A DNA stretch of 64,000 nt from Streptomyces sp. ALI-76-A (GCF_030287445.1 NZ_JASVWB010000002.1:6944001-7008000); one strand, 5' to 3'; counted from the stretch's first letter, positions 17,555 to 26,578 are shown. Notes: a model not told the origin generated them from the letters alone. A program made the numbers and translations.

Positions 17555-17980
17555 GGCTGACGAGCACCGGCGCCGAGGACCGCCGGCCGAGCGCCGGCGC
17601 CGGGACTGGCGGCCGAGGGCGGCCGAGGCCCGGCTGACGGGTACCCGCGGCCGGAGACCGGCTCATGAGCTCCGGTACCGGGACCGGTGGCTGAGGACCG
17701 GCCGACGAGGATCGACGGCGAGGCCCGGCGCCGGGACTGGCGGCCGAGGGCGGCTGACGAGCACCGGCGCCGAGGACCGACTGAGGCACCACCGGCTGTC
17801 GAGGACCGGTGGCTGAGACCGGCTGATGAGAGCACCGGTGTCAAGCCCGGGCCGAGGGGCGGCCGCCGAGCACCGGCGGCCGAAGCCCGGCTGTCGGGCA
17901 CCCGCGGCCGGAGACCGGCTGTCGGGCACCCGCGGCCGGAGACCGGCTCATGAGCCACCCGTCGAGCCACCCGTGCCGCC
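17555..17980. repeat. Noncoding field of interspersed and tandem 28-bp repeats
   Basis: At least three different 28-bp units recur exactly or nearly so: one beginning ggctgacgagcaccggcg (17555-17582 and 17752-17779); one beginning ggcgccgggactggcggc (17596-17623 and 17727-17754); and one beginning ggctgtcgggcacccgcg, perfect tandem copies at 17889-17916 and 17917-17944 with a variant at 17632-17659. ACCGGCTG(A/T) recurs as a start motif throughout. Neither strand codes for a plausible protein. It fills the gap between an NIS gene and the small protein at 18050. Confidence 0.8.
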
Positions 17981-18049
17981 GACCGGCGGCTGAGGACCGG
18001 CCGGCGAGCGTCCGCGGACGAGGGATCGGCCGGTGAGCGTCCGCCGAGG

Positions 18050-18220
18050 TCATCCGGTGCCTTGGTCGGTCTCCTCCCACTCCTCCCGCGCGTCCGTGAC
18101 CTCGCTGTCGCCGGACGGGTCCGGCTGCGGGTGTCCTTCCTCCTCGGGGTGGACATCGCGTTCACCGGTCTCCCGCTCCAGCGGGGAATCAGGCTCGCGT
18201 CCGGGTTCGGGACTGCTCAT
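18050..18220 (-). CDS. Small acidic protein, 56 aa
   Basis: Not recognised as a named family. The frame begins MSSPEPGREPDSPLERETG and is dominated by Glu, Asp, Pro, Ser and Gly, ending EEWEETDQGTG; it is probably disordered and strongly acidic. The ATG at 18220 has a clear AAGGAG 7 nt upstream, which supports it as a real gene despite the length. It lies downstream of urtE on the same strand, separated by 74 nt. No transmembrane segment or cysteine is present. Confidence 0.55.
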   Translation of the reverse strand: MSSPEPGREPDSPLERETGERDVHPEEEGHPQPDPSGDSEVTDAREEWEETDQGTG

Positions 18221-18294
18221 GACCACTCCTTCGCGATGCCGGAACAGAACGGGCATATCGACTTCCCCTGGCCCGGGAGGCGAAACGCGGCTCC

Positions 18295-18987
18295 TCACAC
18301 GCTGAGGGCCGCCCGGACCGTCCCCTCGGCCTGTGCCCCGCCCTCGCCCGAGGAGGTCACCCGGCCCGCTTCCAGCACGTAGTACCGCTGGGCGGCCCGC
18401 ATGGCGAAGCCCACGTGCTGTTCGACGAGCAGGACGGACAGGCCCCCGCGCCGGGTGAGCGCGAGGATCGTCTCCTCGATCTCGGCGACGACGGAGGGCT
18501 GGATCCCCTCGGTCGGCTCGTCGAGAAGGAGGAGCCGGGGGCGGGTGATCAGCGCGCGGGCGATGGCGAGCTGCTGGCGCTGGCCGCCGGAGAGCAGACC
18601 GGCGCGGCGGCCGGACAGCTCCCGCAGGACGGGGAACAGCGTCAGCGCCTCGGCGACGGCCTCCTTGCCGTCGGGACGGCCGTCGGCGACGAGCTGGAGG
18701 TTCTCGGCGGCGGTCAGGTGCGGGAAGGACTGCTGGCCCTGCGGCACGTACGCCATCCCGCGGGCCACCCGCTGGTGCGGGGCGAGGCGGGTGATGTCCT
18801 CGCCGTCCAGCAGCACGCTCCCGGCGGTCGGCCTGAGCAGGCCCATGGCGGCCCGCAGCAGGGTGCTCTTGCCGGCGCCGTTGTGACCGAGGACGGCCGC
18901 GACGCCGTCCTTCGGGACCGAGACGGTCACCTCGTGCAGCACGGTGGTGCGGTCGTAGCCGGCCCGGACGGTGGTGATCTCCAGCAT
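18295..18987 (-). CDS. urtE: Urea ABC transporter, ATP-binding subunit UrtE
   Basis: A 230-aa ABC ATPase. LGHNGAGKSTLLR is Walker A, LLSGGQRQQLAIARAL the signature helix, and LLLLDEPTEGIQPSVV Walker B, which reads as the LivF/UrtE class (EGIQPSVV is typical of UrtE). It is the last gene of urtABCDE, 5 nt after urtD. With UrtD it forms the nucleotide-binding pair that drives high-affinity urea uptake. The close relative LivF would be the alternative, but UrtA and UrtC settle the assignment. Confidence 0.92.
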   Translation of the reverse strand: MLEITTVRAGYDRTTVLHEVTVSVPKDGVAAVLGHNGAGKSTLLRAAMGLLRPTAGSVLLDGEDITRLAPHQRVARGMAYVPQGQQSFPHLTAAENLQLVADGRPDGKEAVAEALTLFPVLRELSGRRAGLLSGGQRQQLAIARALITRPRLLLLDEPTEGIQPSVVAEIEETILALTRRGGLSVLLVEQHVGFAMRAAQRYYVLEAGRVTSSGEGGAQAEGTVRAALSV

Positions 18988-18992
18988 GGGCG

Positions 18993-19796
18993 TCACGCCT
19001 CCTCGGCGACGGGAACGGAAGCGAGGCCGGCCCCGGCCCCCGCCCCGGGCTCGGTTTCGGGCTCGGAGGCGCGGCCGAGGTAGACCTCCTGCACCCTCGG
19101 GTCGGCCTGGACCTCGGCGACCGTGCCCTCGCTGAGGACCTTGCCGGCGTGCAGGACGCTGACGCTGCGGGCGAAGGAGCGCATGAAGTCCATGTCGTGC
19201 TCGATGACGACGACCGTGTGGTCCTCGCTCACCCGGCGCAGCAGGGCGCCGGTGGCCTCCCGCTCGTCGTGGCTCATGCCGGCGACGGGCTCGTCGAGGA
19301 GCAGCAGCCGCACGTCCTGGACCAGCAGCATGCCGATCTCCAGCCACTGCTTCTGGCCGTGCGCCAGGGCCCCGGCGGGGCGGTCGCGCAGCGCGGTCAG
19401 GCCGGTGGTCTCCAGCGCCTTCGTCACCGGTTCCGGCGTGCCCTTGCGGCGCCGGAGCATGGTCAGCGGTCCGCGCCCGGCGCCGGCGGCGATGTCCAGG
19501 TTCTGGAGGACGGTCAGCTGCTCGAAGACCGTGGCGGTCTGGAACGTCCGGCCGATGCCGAGGCGGGCGATGCGGTGCACGGGCCGGCCGAGGAGTTCCT
19601 GGTCCCCGAAGCGGACCGAGCCGGTCGCCTTCGCCAGTCCGGTGACCGCGTCGACCAGGGTGGTCTTCCCGGCGCCGTTCGGTCCGATGAGGAACCGCAG
19701 GTCGCCGGGGTGGATGTCCAGGTCCACGCCGTCGACGGCGGTGAAGCCGTCGAAGGTGACGCGCAGGCCGCGGATGGTCAGTCCCTCGCCGTTCAT
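18993..19796 (-). CDS. urtD: Urea ABC transporter, ATP-binding subunit UrtD
   Basis: A 267-aa ABC ATPase: LIGPNGAGKTTLVDAVTG (Walker A), GALAHGQKQWLEIGMLL (signature region, with the LAHGQKQWLEIGM form characteristic of UrtD instead of LSGGQ), LLLLDEPVAGMSHDE (Walker B) and VVVIEHDMDFM (H-loop). The C-terminal 20 residues are an Ala/Gly/Glu-rich tail. Its ATG overlaps the urtC stop by 4 nt (ATGA), showing coupled translation. Confidence 0.94.
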   Translation of the reverse strand: MNGEGLTIRGLRVTFDGFTAVDGVDLDIHPGDLRFLIGPNGAGKTTLVDAVTGLAKATGSVRFGDQELLGRPVHRIARLGIGRTFQTATVFEQLTVLQNLDIAAGAGRGPLTMLRRRKGTPEPVTKALETTGLTALRDRPAGALAHGQKQWLEIGMLLVQDVRLLLLDEPVAGMSHDEREATGALLRRVSEDHTVVVIEHDMDFMRSFARSVSVLHAGKVLSEGTVAEVQADPRVQEVYLGRASEPETEPGAGAGAGLASVPVAEEA

Positions 19797-20908
19797 GCTG
19801 TCTCTCCCTTCGGTGTGCGGGTGCGCCGGTCGCGGACGACGGCGAACAGCGACGCCAGACCACCGGGCAGGAAGCCGACCGCCACGATGAACAACAGCCC
19901 CTGGAAGTAGGTCCACCCCGCGGGGAAGGCGTCGGAGAGCGTGCTCTGCGCCCAGGCCACGACGAGCGCGCCGAGCACCGCGCCCACCAGCGAGGCCCGG
20001 CCGCCGACCGCCGCGCCGATGACGAAGCCGATGGACGGCACGATCCCGATCAGCGCGGGCGAGATGATCCCGACGGCCGGTACGAACAGGGCGCCGGCCA
20101 GGCCCGCCATGCCCGCCGCCACGACGTAGGCGACGAGCTTGACGTTGGCCGGGTCGTAGCCGAGGAAGCGGACCCGCTCCTCGGAATCCCGTACGGCGAC
20201 GAGGAGTTCGCCGTACCGGCTGACGAACAGCTGGCGGGCGACGGCCATCAGCAGTAGCAGGACGACGGCGATGACGACGTACACCATCCGCTGGTTGACC
20301 GGGTCGTCGAGGTCGTAGCCGAAGAAGCCCTGGATGTCGGTGAGTCCGTTGGTGCCGCCGGTGGTGGCCTGCTGGCCGACCAGCCAGATGGCGAGGGCGG
20401 CGGCCAGCGCCTGGCTGAGGATCGCGAAGTACGCGCCCTTGACCCGGCGGCGGAAGATGAAGAACCCGAGCAGCGCGGCGACCGCCATGGGCAGCAGTAC
20501 GGTCGCGGCGAGCGCGAAACCCGGGTACGCGAAGGGCTGCCACCACCAGGGCAGCGCGTCGCCGGTGCCGTACAGCTGCATGAAGTCGGGCAGTGTCTGG
20601 CCGGTGGCGGCGGCGTCGGCCAGCTTCAGGTGCATCGCCATGGCGTAGCCGCCGATGCCGAAGAAGACGCCCTGGCCGAGCACCAGCAGTCCGCCGCGCC
20701 CCCATGCCAGGCTGACGCCGACGGCCACGATCGCGTAGCACAGGTACTTGGCGAGCAGGGAGAGCCGGAAGTCGGACAGGACCAGCGGGGCGACGCCGAG
20801 GAGGAGCACGGCGCCGAGGACGAAGCCGCCGGGTACCCGGAGGCGTTCCCGCAGGGTCACGGACGGCTCGGTCACGGCGGTGGGGACCGGTGAGGTCGTT
20901 GTGGTCAT
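19793..20908 (-). CDS. urtC: Urea ABC transporter permease UrtC
   Basis: A 371-aa inner membrane permease with about ten hydrophobic segments. GRGGLLVLGQGVFFGIGGYAMAM matches the LivM/UrtC signature (given here as GRGGLLVLGQGVFFG then IGGYAMAM), and RYGELLVAVRDSEERVRFLGY is the cytoplasmic EAA-type loop that contacts the ATPases. FMQLYGTGDALPWWWQPF is typical of UrtC rather than LivM. The 4-nt ATGA overlaps at both ends place it inside a tightly coupled operon. Confidence 0.94.
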   Translation of the reverse strand: MTTTTSPVPTAVTEPSVTLRERLRVPGGFVLGAVLLLGVAPLVLSDFRLSLLAKYLCYAIVAVGVSLAWGRGGLLVLGQGVFFGIGGYAMAMHLKLADAAATGQTLPDFMQLYGTGDALPWWWQPFAYPGFALAATVLLPMAVAALLGFFIFRRRVKGAYFAILSQALAAALAIWLVGQQATTGGTNGLTDIQGFFGYDLDDPVNQRMVYVVIAVVLLLLMAVARQLFVSRYGELLVAVRDSEERVRFLGYDPANVKLVAYVVAAGMAGLAGALFVPAVGIISPALIGIVPSIGFVIGAAVGGRASLVGAVLGALVVAWAQSTLSDAFPAGWTYFQGLLFIVAVGFLPGGLASLFAVVRDRRTRTPKGETA

Positions 20909-21792
20909 GCCAGGCTCCTGGTCCGCAGCGTGTACAGGCCCTGGGGGCGCCACTGGAGGAAGGCGACGATCGCGACCAGCACCATCACCTTCGCGACGCT
21001 GACCGTGGTCGAGTACTCCAGCACCGACTGGAGGACGCCCAGCACGAAGGCGGTGAGCACGCTGCCCTTGAGCTGACCGATCCCGCCCACGACCACGACC
21101 AGGAAGGCGTCGACGATGTAGTTGGTGCCCGTCGTCGGACCGATCGGGCCGACCAGGGTGAGCGCGACCCCGGCCACGCCCGCGAGACCCGAGCCGATGA
21201 AGAACGTCATCCGGTCGACACGGCCGGTGGCGATGCCCGACACCTCGGCGAGGTCCCGGTTCTGCACCACGGCCCGGATGCGCCGGCCGAGCGGCGTCAG
21301 CCGCAGGATCAGCGTGAGCGCGAGGACGCAGAGCAGCGCGAGGGCGAGGATGAACAGCCGGCTGTTGGCAAGGGTGATGCCGCCGCCCACGGAGATGTTC
21401 CCGGTCAGCAGGTCCGGGGCGTGGGTCTGCACGTTGGGGGCGCCGAAGATGTCCCGGGCGAGCTGCTGGAGCATCAGGGACACGCCCCAGGTGACCAGCA
21501 GGGTGTCCAGCGGCCGGGTGTACAGGCGCCGGATGAGCAGCCACTCCAGCAGGACCCCCATGGCACCGGCGACGAGGAAGGCCACGGGCAGCGCGACCAG
21601 CAGCGAGAGGCCGGCGTCGCTGATGGACTTCTGGAGGACGTACGTGGTGTAGGCGCCGGTCATGATGAACTCGCCGTGCGCCATGTTGATCACGCCCATC
21701 TGACCGAAGGTCAGGGTCAGGCCGAGCGCGATGAGCAGGAGGACGGCACCGATGCTGATGCCGGTGAAGGACTGGTTGAGGATGACCGTCAT
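20905..21792 (-). CDS. urtB: Urea ABC transporter permease UrtB
   Basis: A 295-aa permease of the LivH/UrtB type. FGQMGVINMAHGEFIMTGAY is the conserved N-terminal signature, GAPNVQTHAPDLLTG is a UrtB-like loop, and RAVVQNRDLAEVSGIATGRVD is the ATPase-contact loop. VGPIGPTTGTNYIVDAFLVVVVGG follows as in the family (VGPIGPTTGTNYIVDAF, then LVVVVGG). It precedes urtC with ATGA overlap and follows urtA by about 98 nt. Confidence 0.94.
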   Translation of the reverse strand: MTVILNQSFTGISIGAVLLLIALGLTLTFGQMGVINMAHGEFIMTGAYTTYVLQKSISDAGLSLLVALPVAFLVAGAMGVLLEWLLIRRLYTRPLDTLLVTWGVSLMLQQLARDIFGAPNVQTHAPDLLTGNISVGGGITLANSRLFILALALLCVLALTLILRLTPLGRRIRAVVQNRDLAEVSGIATGRVDRMTFFIGSGLAGVAGVALTLVGPIGPTTGTNYIVDAFLVVVVGGIGQLKGSVLTAFVLGVLQSVLEYSTTVSVAKVMVLVAIVAFLQWRPQGLYTLRTRSLA

Positions 21793-21890
21793 GGAGCGGC
21801 TCCGGGTCGGGGACGGAGGTGCGGACGCGGGACCGGACCCGGCCCCGCGAGCGGGCCGGGTCCACCCGGAAGGGCCGGACGGGGAACGGG

Positions 21891-23147
21891 TCAGGACAGA
21901 CCGGCGGCCCAGGAGTAGCCCTTGAGGTACGGGTCCGGCTTGATCGGCTTGCCCGAGTTCCAGACCTCGGTGATCAGCCCGTCCGCGCCGATCTTGCCGA
22001 TCCGGGCCGTCTTGTGGACGTGCTGGGTCGCTCCGTCGACGGTGACCTTGCCCTCGGGGGCGTCCAGCACGATGCCGTCCGCGGCGGCCTTGATCTTGGC
22101 GACGTCGAAGGAGCCGGCCTTCTCGACCATCTCCTTCCACAGGTACACCGAGATGTAGGCGGCCTCCATCGGGTCGCTGGTCGGCTTGTCCTTGCCGTAG
22201 GCGGCCTGGTACGCCTTGACGAACGTGGTGTTCGCCGCGCCGGGCGTGGTCTCGTAGTAGTTCCACGCGGTCAGCTGGTCCTGGAGGTACTGGGTGCCGA
22301 TGCTCTTGACCTCCTCCTCGGCGATGGAGACCGACAGCACCGGCATGCTCTTCGCGGTCATCCCCGAGGACTTGTACTCCTTGAAGAAGGCCACGTTGCT
22401 GTCGCCGTTGAGGGTGTTGAACACCGCGTCCGCGCCGGAGTCCTTGACCTTGTTGACGATGGTGCTGAACTCCGTGGAGCCCAGCGGCGCGTAGTCCTCG
22501 CCCACCACCTGCATGCCGTTGGCCTTCGCGTACGCCGTGATGATCTTGTTGGCGGTGCGCGGGAAGACGTAGTCGCTGCCGACCAGGTAGAGCTTCGTCA
22601 GGCCCTGCTTCTTGAGGTAGTCCAGCGCGGGCACGATCTGCTGGTTGGTGGTCGCGCCGATGTAGAAGATGTACGGGGACTGCTCCAGGCCCTCGTACTG
22701 CACCGGGTAGAACAGCGGCGACCTGTACCGCTCGAAGACCGGCTTGACGGCCTTGCGGCTGGCCGAGGTCCAGCAGCCGAAGGTGGCCGCGACCTTGTCG
22801 TCCGTGATCAGGGCCTCCGCCTTCTCGGCGAACGTCGGCCAGTCGGAGGCGCCGTCCTGGCTGACGGCCTGGAGCCTCTTGCCCAGCACGCCGCCGGCGG
22901 CGTTGATCTCCTTGACGGCGAGCAGCAGCGCGTTGTGGACCGTGACCTCGCTGATGGCCATCGTGCCCGACAGCGAGTTCAGCAGCCCCACCTTGACCGT
23001 GCTGCCGGAGGTGTCCGCGGTGGCCCCGGACCCGTCGGTCGAGGCGCTGTCGCCGGTCTTGGCGCCGCAGGCGCTGAGGGCGGCGGAGGCGCCCACGGCC
23101 GACACTCCGGCCAGCAGGCCGCGTCTGCTGATGCTGAACCCAGACAT
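21891..23147 (-). CDS. urtA: Urea ABC transporter substrate-binding lipoprotein UrtA
   Basis: A 418-aa extracytoplasmic receptor. The N-terminus [10 protein letters not shown] is a twin-arginine-type signal followed by a lipobox-like ALSACG, so the mature protein is probably a lipoprotein. UrtA-type motifs are [30 protein letters not shown] and [22 protein letters not shown], followed by [14 protein letters not shown]. The ATG at 23147 has GGAGG 8 nt upstream; longer in-frame extension is unlikely. First gene of urtABCDE. In this window it would recapture urea released by allantoicase or present outside. Confidence 0.94.
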   Translation of the reverse strand: MSGFSISRRGLLAGVSAVGASAALSACGAKTGDSASTDGSGATADTSGSTVKVGLLNSLSGTMAISEVTVHNALLLAVKEINAAGGVLGKRLQAVSQDGASDWPTFAEKAEALITDDKVAATFGCWTSASRKAVKPVFERYRSPLFYPVQYEGLEQSPYIFYIGATTNQQIVPALDYLKKQGLTKLYLVGSDYVFPRTANKIITAYAKANGMQVVGEDYAPLGSTEFSTIVNKVKDSGADAVFNTLNGDSNVAFFKEYKSSGMTAKSMPVLSVSIAEEEVKSIGTQYLQDQLTAWNYYETTPGAANTTFVKAYQAAYGKDKPTSDPMEAAYISVYLWKEMVEKAGSFDVAKIKAAADGIVLDAPEGKVTVDGATQHVHKTARIGKIGADGLITEVWNSGKPIKPDPYLKGYSWAAGLS

Positions 23148-23365
23148 GCAATACCTCCATGCCCCGAAGGGCGTTGCGAAAAGAGCGGAAGACCCTGGGG
23201 AGGGAATGTGGGGCGAGTGCTTCAGAAGCGGTGGCGTCGGCGAAGCGGTGGCATTGGCGCACGGAACCCCAGCCGTTCCGGGATGCCGTCCGGGCTGGTC
23301 GCTGAAGTGCGTCCACAGCCTGCGAGGAGACTGTTGCCATGGTGTTTCCGGGTAATTGAGGGATA

Positions 23366-23386
23366 GTTTCCAGTCGAAGTGGAAAC
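23366..23386. promoter_or_regulatory. Inverted repeat GTTTCC-N9-GGAAAC upstream of urtA
   Basis: A perfect 6-9-6 inverted repeat in the 425-bp divergent region between urtA and the MarR gene. It could be the MarR operator or a nitrogen-control site; the arrangement is not a clear GlnR box. The surrounding 23,330-23,520 stretch is notably AT-rich and likely holds both promoters. Confidence 0.45.
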
Positions 23387-23520
23387 AGCGATCAAACAAA
23401 AGGGCCGTCGCTGGTCGAGGCGTATCTGACGGCGTCTCAACGACGGCAATTAATGCTTCCTGGGGAAAGGATCTCTTTTTCCGCTTCCCGCTTTTCAAAC
23501 GGGAGGTGCCCGACGGTAGG

Positions 23521-23550
23521 CTCGGGACACCCCGGTGACGGGGTGCCGAG
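23521..23550 (+). promoter_or_regulatory. Hairpin in the leader of the MarR gene
   Basis: CACCCCG (23528-23534) pairs with CGGGGTG (23539-23545) with a 4-nt loop, extended by CTCGG/CCGAG around a 2-nt bulge. It ends 22 nt before the ATG and just before the GGAGGAG ribosome site, so it could be an operator, attenuator or transcript-stabilising element. Confidence 0.4.
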
Positions 23551-23572
23551 GATCCGACCGGAGGAGCGCGCG

Positions 23573-24043
23573 ATGGCGAGGCGGCTTGAGGAACTGCTCC
23601 GTCTGCTGACGCGGGCCGAGCGTCTCTCCGCCCGCCGAGTGCAGTCGGTCCTGGAGGAGTTCGACTGTTCGGTGGAGGCGTGGCGGGTCCTGGACCTGCT
23701 CTCGGACGGGCAGGGGCACCACATGACGGCCCTCGCCGACCACGCCTTCCTGCCCGCGCCGAGCCTGACCAAGCTGATCGACCAGCTCGTCGACCAGAAC
23801 CTCGTCTACCGCCGCGTCGACCCCGCCGACCGGCGGCGCGTCCTGGCCCACCTCACCCCGCGGGGCGTGCGGCGCCGGCAGCAGCTGGCGCGCGAAGTGC
23901 GGGCCGGATGGGCGCAGTCGGGGCCGTTGCTCGCCGAGGCCGACGGTGAGCAGCTGCACGCACTGCTGGACCGGCTGGCCGCCGCGCTGGAGGATCCGGT
24001 CACCACAGCTCGTGGGGAGCGCGCAGCTGGGCGAGCACGGTGA
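23573..24043 (+). CDS. MarR-family transcriptional regulator
   Basis: A 156-aa winged-helix protein. [64 protein letters not shown] is the MarR DNA-binding region: key parts are [20 protein letters not shown] (recognition helix) and [19 protein letters not shown] (wing with the D-R-R-R signature). ATG with GGAGGAG upstream. It is divergent from urtA, so it may control urea uptake. Its last 44 bases overlap the 3' end of the convergent UrtA-like gene. Confidence 0.9.
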   Translation: MARRLEELLRLLTRAERLSARRVQSVLEEFDCSVEAWRVLDLLSDGQGHHMTALADHAFLPAPSLTKLIDQLVDQNLVYRRVDPADRRRVLAHLTPRGVRRRQQLAREVRAGWAQSGPLLAEADGEQLHALLDRLAAALEDPVTTARGERAAGRAR

Positions 24044-25124
24044 AGTCGAGGCCGTCCGCCTCCGCCAGGTAGATGCGCTGGCGCACATGCCGGTCGGTCA
24101 GGCGCAGCAACCCCCGCGGCCCTTCGTAGGACACCGCGTCGGCGGCGGCACCGATCGCGCAGACGTCCAGGGTGCGGGCCTGTTCGACGAGGGCCGCGAG
24201 CAGGAGGACACCCTCGTAGCAGGATTCGCCGAGGCTGCCCGGTGCGGGTGCCTCGATGCCGAACCGGGCGGCGTACTGGCCGTGGAAGTCGAGGGTGTCC
24301 TGGTTCGCCAGTGACGCGAAGAACCCGGCCGTGCTGAACAGGTCGCCGGTCGCCTCCGGGCCGCTGGCCAGCAGCATGTTCTCGTCCATCAGCGTGCTCA
24401 GCCGCAGACAGCGCTGGTCCAGCCCGGACGCCGCGAACGCCCGGTTGAAGCGGACCGCGTCGCTGCCGACCAGCAGCATCAGCACGGCGTCCGCGTCCGT
24501 GCGCTCGATCCGCCGCAGCACGTCACGGACGTCCTCGGCGCCCAGCGGGAGGTACGCCTCGCCGCAGACCCGGCCCCGGCACGCGCGCGCGTAGCGGCGG
24601 GCGGCCCGGGCGGTGCGCCGGGGCCACACGTAGTCGTTGCCGACGACGAACCAGCGGCGCACCCCTCTGGCCTCCGCGAGCAGCCGCATCGCGGGCAGCA
24701 GCTGCCAGGCGGGGGTCTCGCTGGTCATGAAGACCCCCTCGGTCTGTTCGCCGCCCTCGTACAGGGCCGTGTACACGTACGGCACCCGGTGCGCGATCCG
24801 CGGGGCCAGCGCCTGCCGGACCGAGGAGATGTGCCAGCCGGTGACACCCTGCACCGCGCCCGTCGCCACCAGCGCCTCGACGTCCCGCGCCACCTTCCGC
24901 GGCTCGCCGCCGCCGTCGACCTCCAGCAGCCGCAGCTCCCTGCCGAGGACACCGCCCGCCTTGTTGACCTCCTCGGCGGCCAGCCGCGCGCACGCCTCGC
25001 AGGTGGGACCGAAGATGCCTGCCGGCCCCTGCATCGGGTACACGAGCGCGACGGTCACGACCGAGTCGTCGGCGCCGACCCACTCGGGGACGCGGAGGCG
25101 GGGCGGCGGCCGGTGCATGGCCAC
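24000..25124 (-). CDS. UrtA/AmiC-like periplasmic-binding-fold protein without signal peptide
   Basis: A 374-aa type I periplasmic-binding-fold protein similar in layout to UrtA and AmiC: ALVYPMQGPAGIFGPTCE, NKAGGVLGRELRLLEVD, GVTGWHISSVRQALAP, VPYVYTALYEGGEQTEG, FVVGNDYVWPRR and EAYLPLGAEDV. The N-terminus (MAMHRPPPRLRVPEW) has no hydrophobic signal or lipobox, so it is expected in the cytoplasm, as in AmiC, the amide sensor that restrains AmiR. It is convergent with and overlaps the MarR gene by 44 nt. A cytoplasmic urea/amide sensor is my inference; no AmiR-like ANTAR protein is seen nearby. Confidence 0.75.
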   Translation of the reverse strand: MAMHRPPPRLRVPEWVGADDSVVTVALVYPMQGPAGIFGPTCEACARLAAEEVNKAGGVLGRELRLLEVDGGGEPRKVARDVEALVATGAVQGVTGWHISSVRQALAPRIAHRVPYVYTALYEGGEQTEGVFMTSETPAWQLLPAMRLLAEARGVRRWFVVGNDYVWPRRTARAARRYARACRGRVCGEAYLPLGAEDVRDVLRRIERTDADAVLMLLVGSDAVRFNRAFAASGLDQRCLRLSTLMDENMLLASGPEATGDLFSTAGFFASLANQDTLDFHGQYAARFGIEAPAPGSLGESCYEGVLLLAALVEQARTLDVCAIGAAADAVSYEGPRGLLRLTDRHVRQRIYLAEADGLDFTVLAQLRAPHELW

Positions 25125-25272
25125 ATGATTGCCCGAAGGCCACCACCGCCCAAGCGGAGGCGCGGATCGAGACCGATTCGTAGGATCGGGGCGGCCGCCC
25201 GGCCCCGTCCGCCCGGTGCGTCCGCACGGCCCGACGCACCCAGGACGTCGGCGCTCATATGTGATGCGCCCG

Positions 25273-25291
25273 CAACAGAAGTCACCTGTTG
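25273..25291. promoter_or_regulatory. Inverted repeat CAACAG-N7-CTGTTG in a divergent promoter
   Basis: Perfect 6-7-6 inverted repeat, with GCCC/GGGC-type flanks extending the pairing, 100 nt before the carboxylate-amine ligase start. It lies in the 266-bp region between that gene and the divergent UrtA-like gene. Confidence 0.35.
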
Positions 25292-25390
25292 GGGCTTATC
25301 TGGGTGTTTGCCGGGAACTCGCACAGCGCAGCGGTCGCCGCGGGTCTCCGCCCGCACGGGCGATCGTCCGGTACGGGTGAGGGAGAAGCC

Positions 25391-26578
25391 GTGACCGTTC
25401 GTGTAGGGGTAGAGGAAGAGTTCCATGTGCTGGACGCGGACAGCGGGCTGCTGGCCCCACGCGCCGGTGCCCTCCTCGGTCGCCTGAACACCTCCGGGTT
25501 CACGACCGAGCTGCAGCAGTCGGCCGTGGAGTGGAACAGCCGGGTGCACGCCACGCTGGACTCCCTGCACACGGATGTGACCGGGGCGCGGCGGCTGCTC
25601 GACGCCGCGGCCTCCCGGCTCGGCCTGGCCGTCGTCGCCGCCGGGACCGTGCCGTACGCCCGGGTGGCCTCCGGGGAGGCCACCGCCGACCCCCGCTACC
25701 AGCACATGGCCGACGAGTACCGCAGGGTCGCCGACGAGCACCTGGTGTGCAGCGCGCAGTTCCATGTGGACGTACCCGATCGCGACACGGCCGTCCGGAT
25801 CATGTGCGCCGTCTCGCCGTGGCTGCCCCCGCTGCTGGCCCTGTCCGCCAGCTCACCGTTCTGGCTCGGCGCGGACACCGGATACGCCAGCTGGCGCACG
25901 ATGCTGTGGCAGCGCTGGCCCACCTCCGGGCCGGCCGGCTGCTTCGCGGGAGCCGCCGACTACGACGCCACCGTCACCGACCTGGTCCGCTCCGGGGCGA
26001 TCAGCGATCCGGGAATGATCTATTACGACATCCGGCCGTCCGCCCACCAGCGGACCCTGGAGCTGCGGCTGTGCGACGCCTGCCCGCGCGCCGAGACCGT
26101 CGTCCTGGTCGCCGGGCTGTTCCGCGCTCTGGTCGAGGACGCGCGCATGCGGCTGGAGCAGCCGGGCGGCCGGTCGTGCGACGGCAGGCACGAATGGATC
26201 CGGGCCGCCGTCTGGCGGGCCGCCCGCGCAGGTCTGGAGGGCTCCCTCGTCGACCCGGTCACCCGCTGCCCCGCGCCCGCCGCCACCGTCCTGCGCGGCA
26301 TGCTCGGGCGGCTGCGCCCCACCCTGGAGGCCCTCGGTGACTGGGACACCGTGCGCGCGCTCACGGAGGAGGCCCTGGCGCGGGGCAGTGCCGCCCACCG
26401 CCTGCGCGGGGTCGCCGAGCGGGACGGCCTGCTCGCCGGCGTCAGGGAGCTGGTCGCCGAGACCCGTGGCGAGCGACGGCAGCGCCCCGCGGCGGCTCCG
26501 CGCCGGCCCGTCGCGTCGGCCGGCGGCGCCCCGCCAGGCGCCCTGGCGCCGGGCCCGGTGGAGATCGTCGGTGGCTGA
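25391..26578 (+). CDS. GCS2/YbdK-type carboxylate-amine ligase
   Basis: A 395-aa glutamate-cysteine-ligase-2 family enzyme; members join a carboxylate (often glutamate) to an amine with ATP. VGVEEEFHVLDADSGLLAPR is the N-terminal ATP/metal motif (VGVEEE), LQQSAVEWNSRVH the ELxxxxxE-like region, and YYDIRPSAHQRTLELRLCDACP matches the conserved D-x-R-P-S....TLE-x-R core (YYDIRPSAHQ, TLELRLCD). The GTG start has GGGAGAAG upstream. The three downstream genes (possible peptide, amidotransferase, peptidase) suggest it makes an acyl-amino-acid or dipeptide that is then amidated. Substrate unknown. Confidence 0.85.
   Translation: MTVRVGVEEEFHVLDADSGLLAPRAGALLGRLNTSGFTTELQQSAVEWNSRVHATLDSLHTDVTGARRLLDAAASRLGLAVVAAGTVPYARVASGEATADPRYQHMADEYRRVADEHLVCSAQFHVDVPDRDTAVRIMCAVSPWLPPLLALSASSPFWLGADTGYASWRTMLWQRWPTSGPAGCFAGAADYDATVTDLVRSGAISDPGMIYYDIRPSAHQRTLELRLCDACPRAETVVLVAGLFRALVEDARMRLEQPGGRSCDGRHEWIRAAVWRAARAGLEGSLVDPVTRCPAPAATVLRGMLGRLRPTLEALGDWDTVRALTEEALARGSAAHRLRGVAERDGLLAGVRELVAETRGERRQRPAAAPRRPVASAGGAPPGALAPGPVEIVGG

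Noticed and set aside
17555..17980. CRISPR array
   Set aside because: Units are 28 bp but are directly adjacent or irregularly spaced, of several different types, with no unique spacers and no cas genes in the window.
18295..23147. Branched-chain amino acid (Liv) transporter instead of Urt
   Set aside because: UrtA ([19 protein letters not shown]), UrtD (LAHGQKQWLEIGM) and UrtC segments are specific to the urea family.
21819..23366. 515-codon plus-strand frame opposite urtA
   Set aside because: Composition is a typical antisense shadow (Arg/Gly/Val/Leu rich), and urtA on the other strand has signal, lipobox and family motifs.
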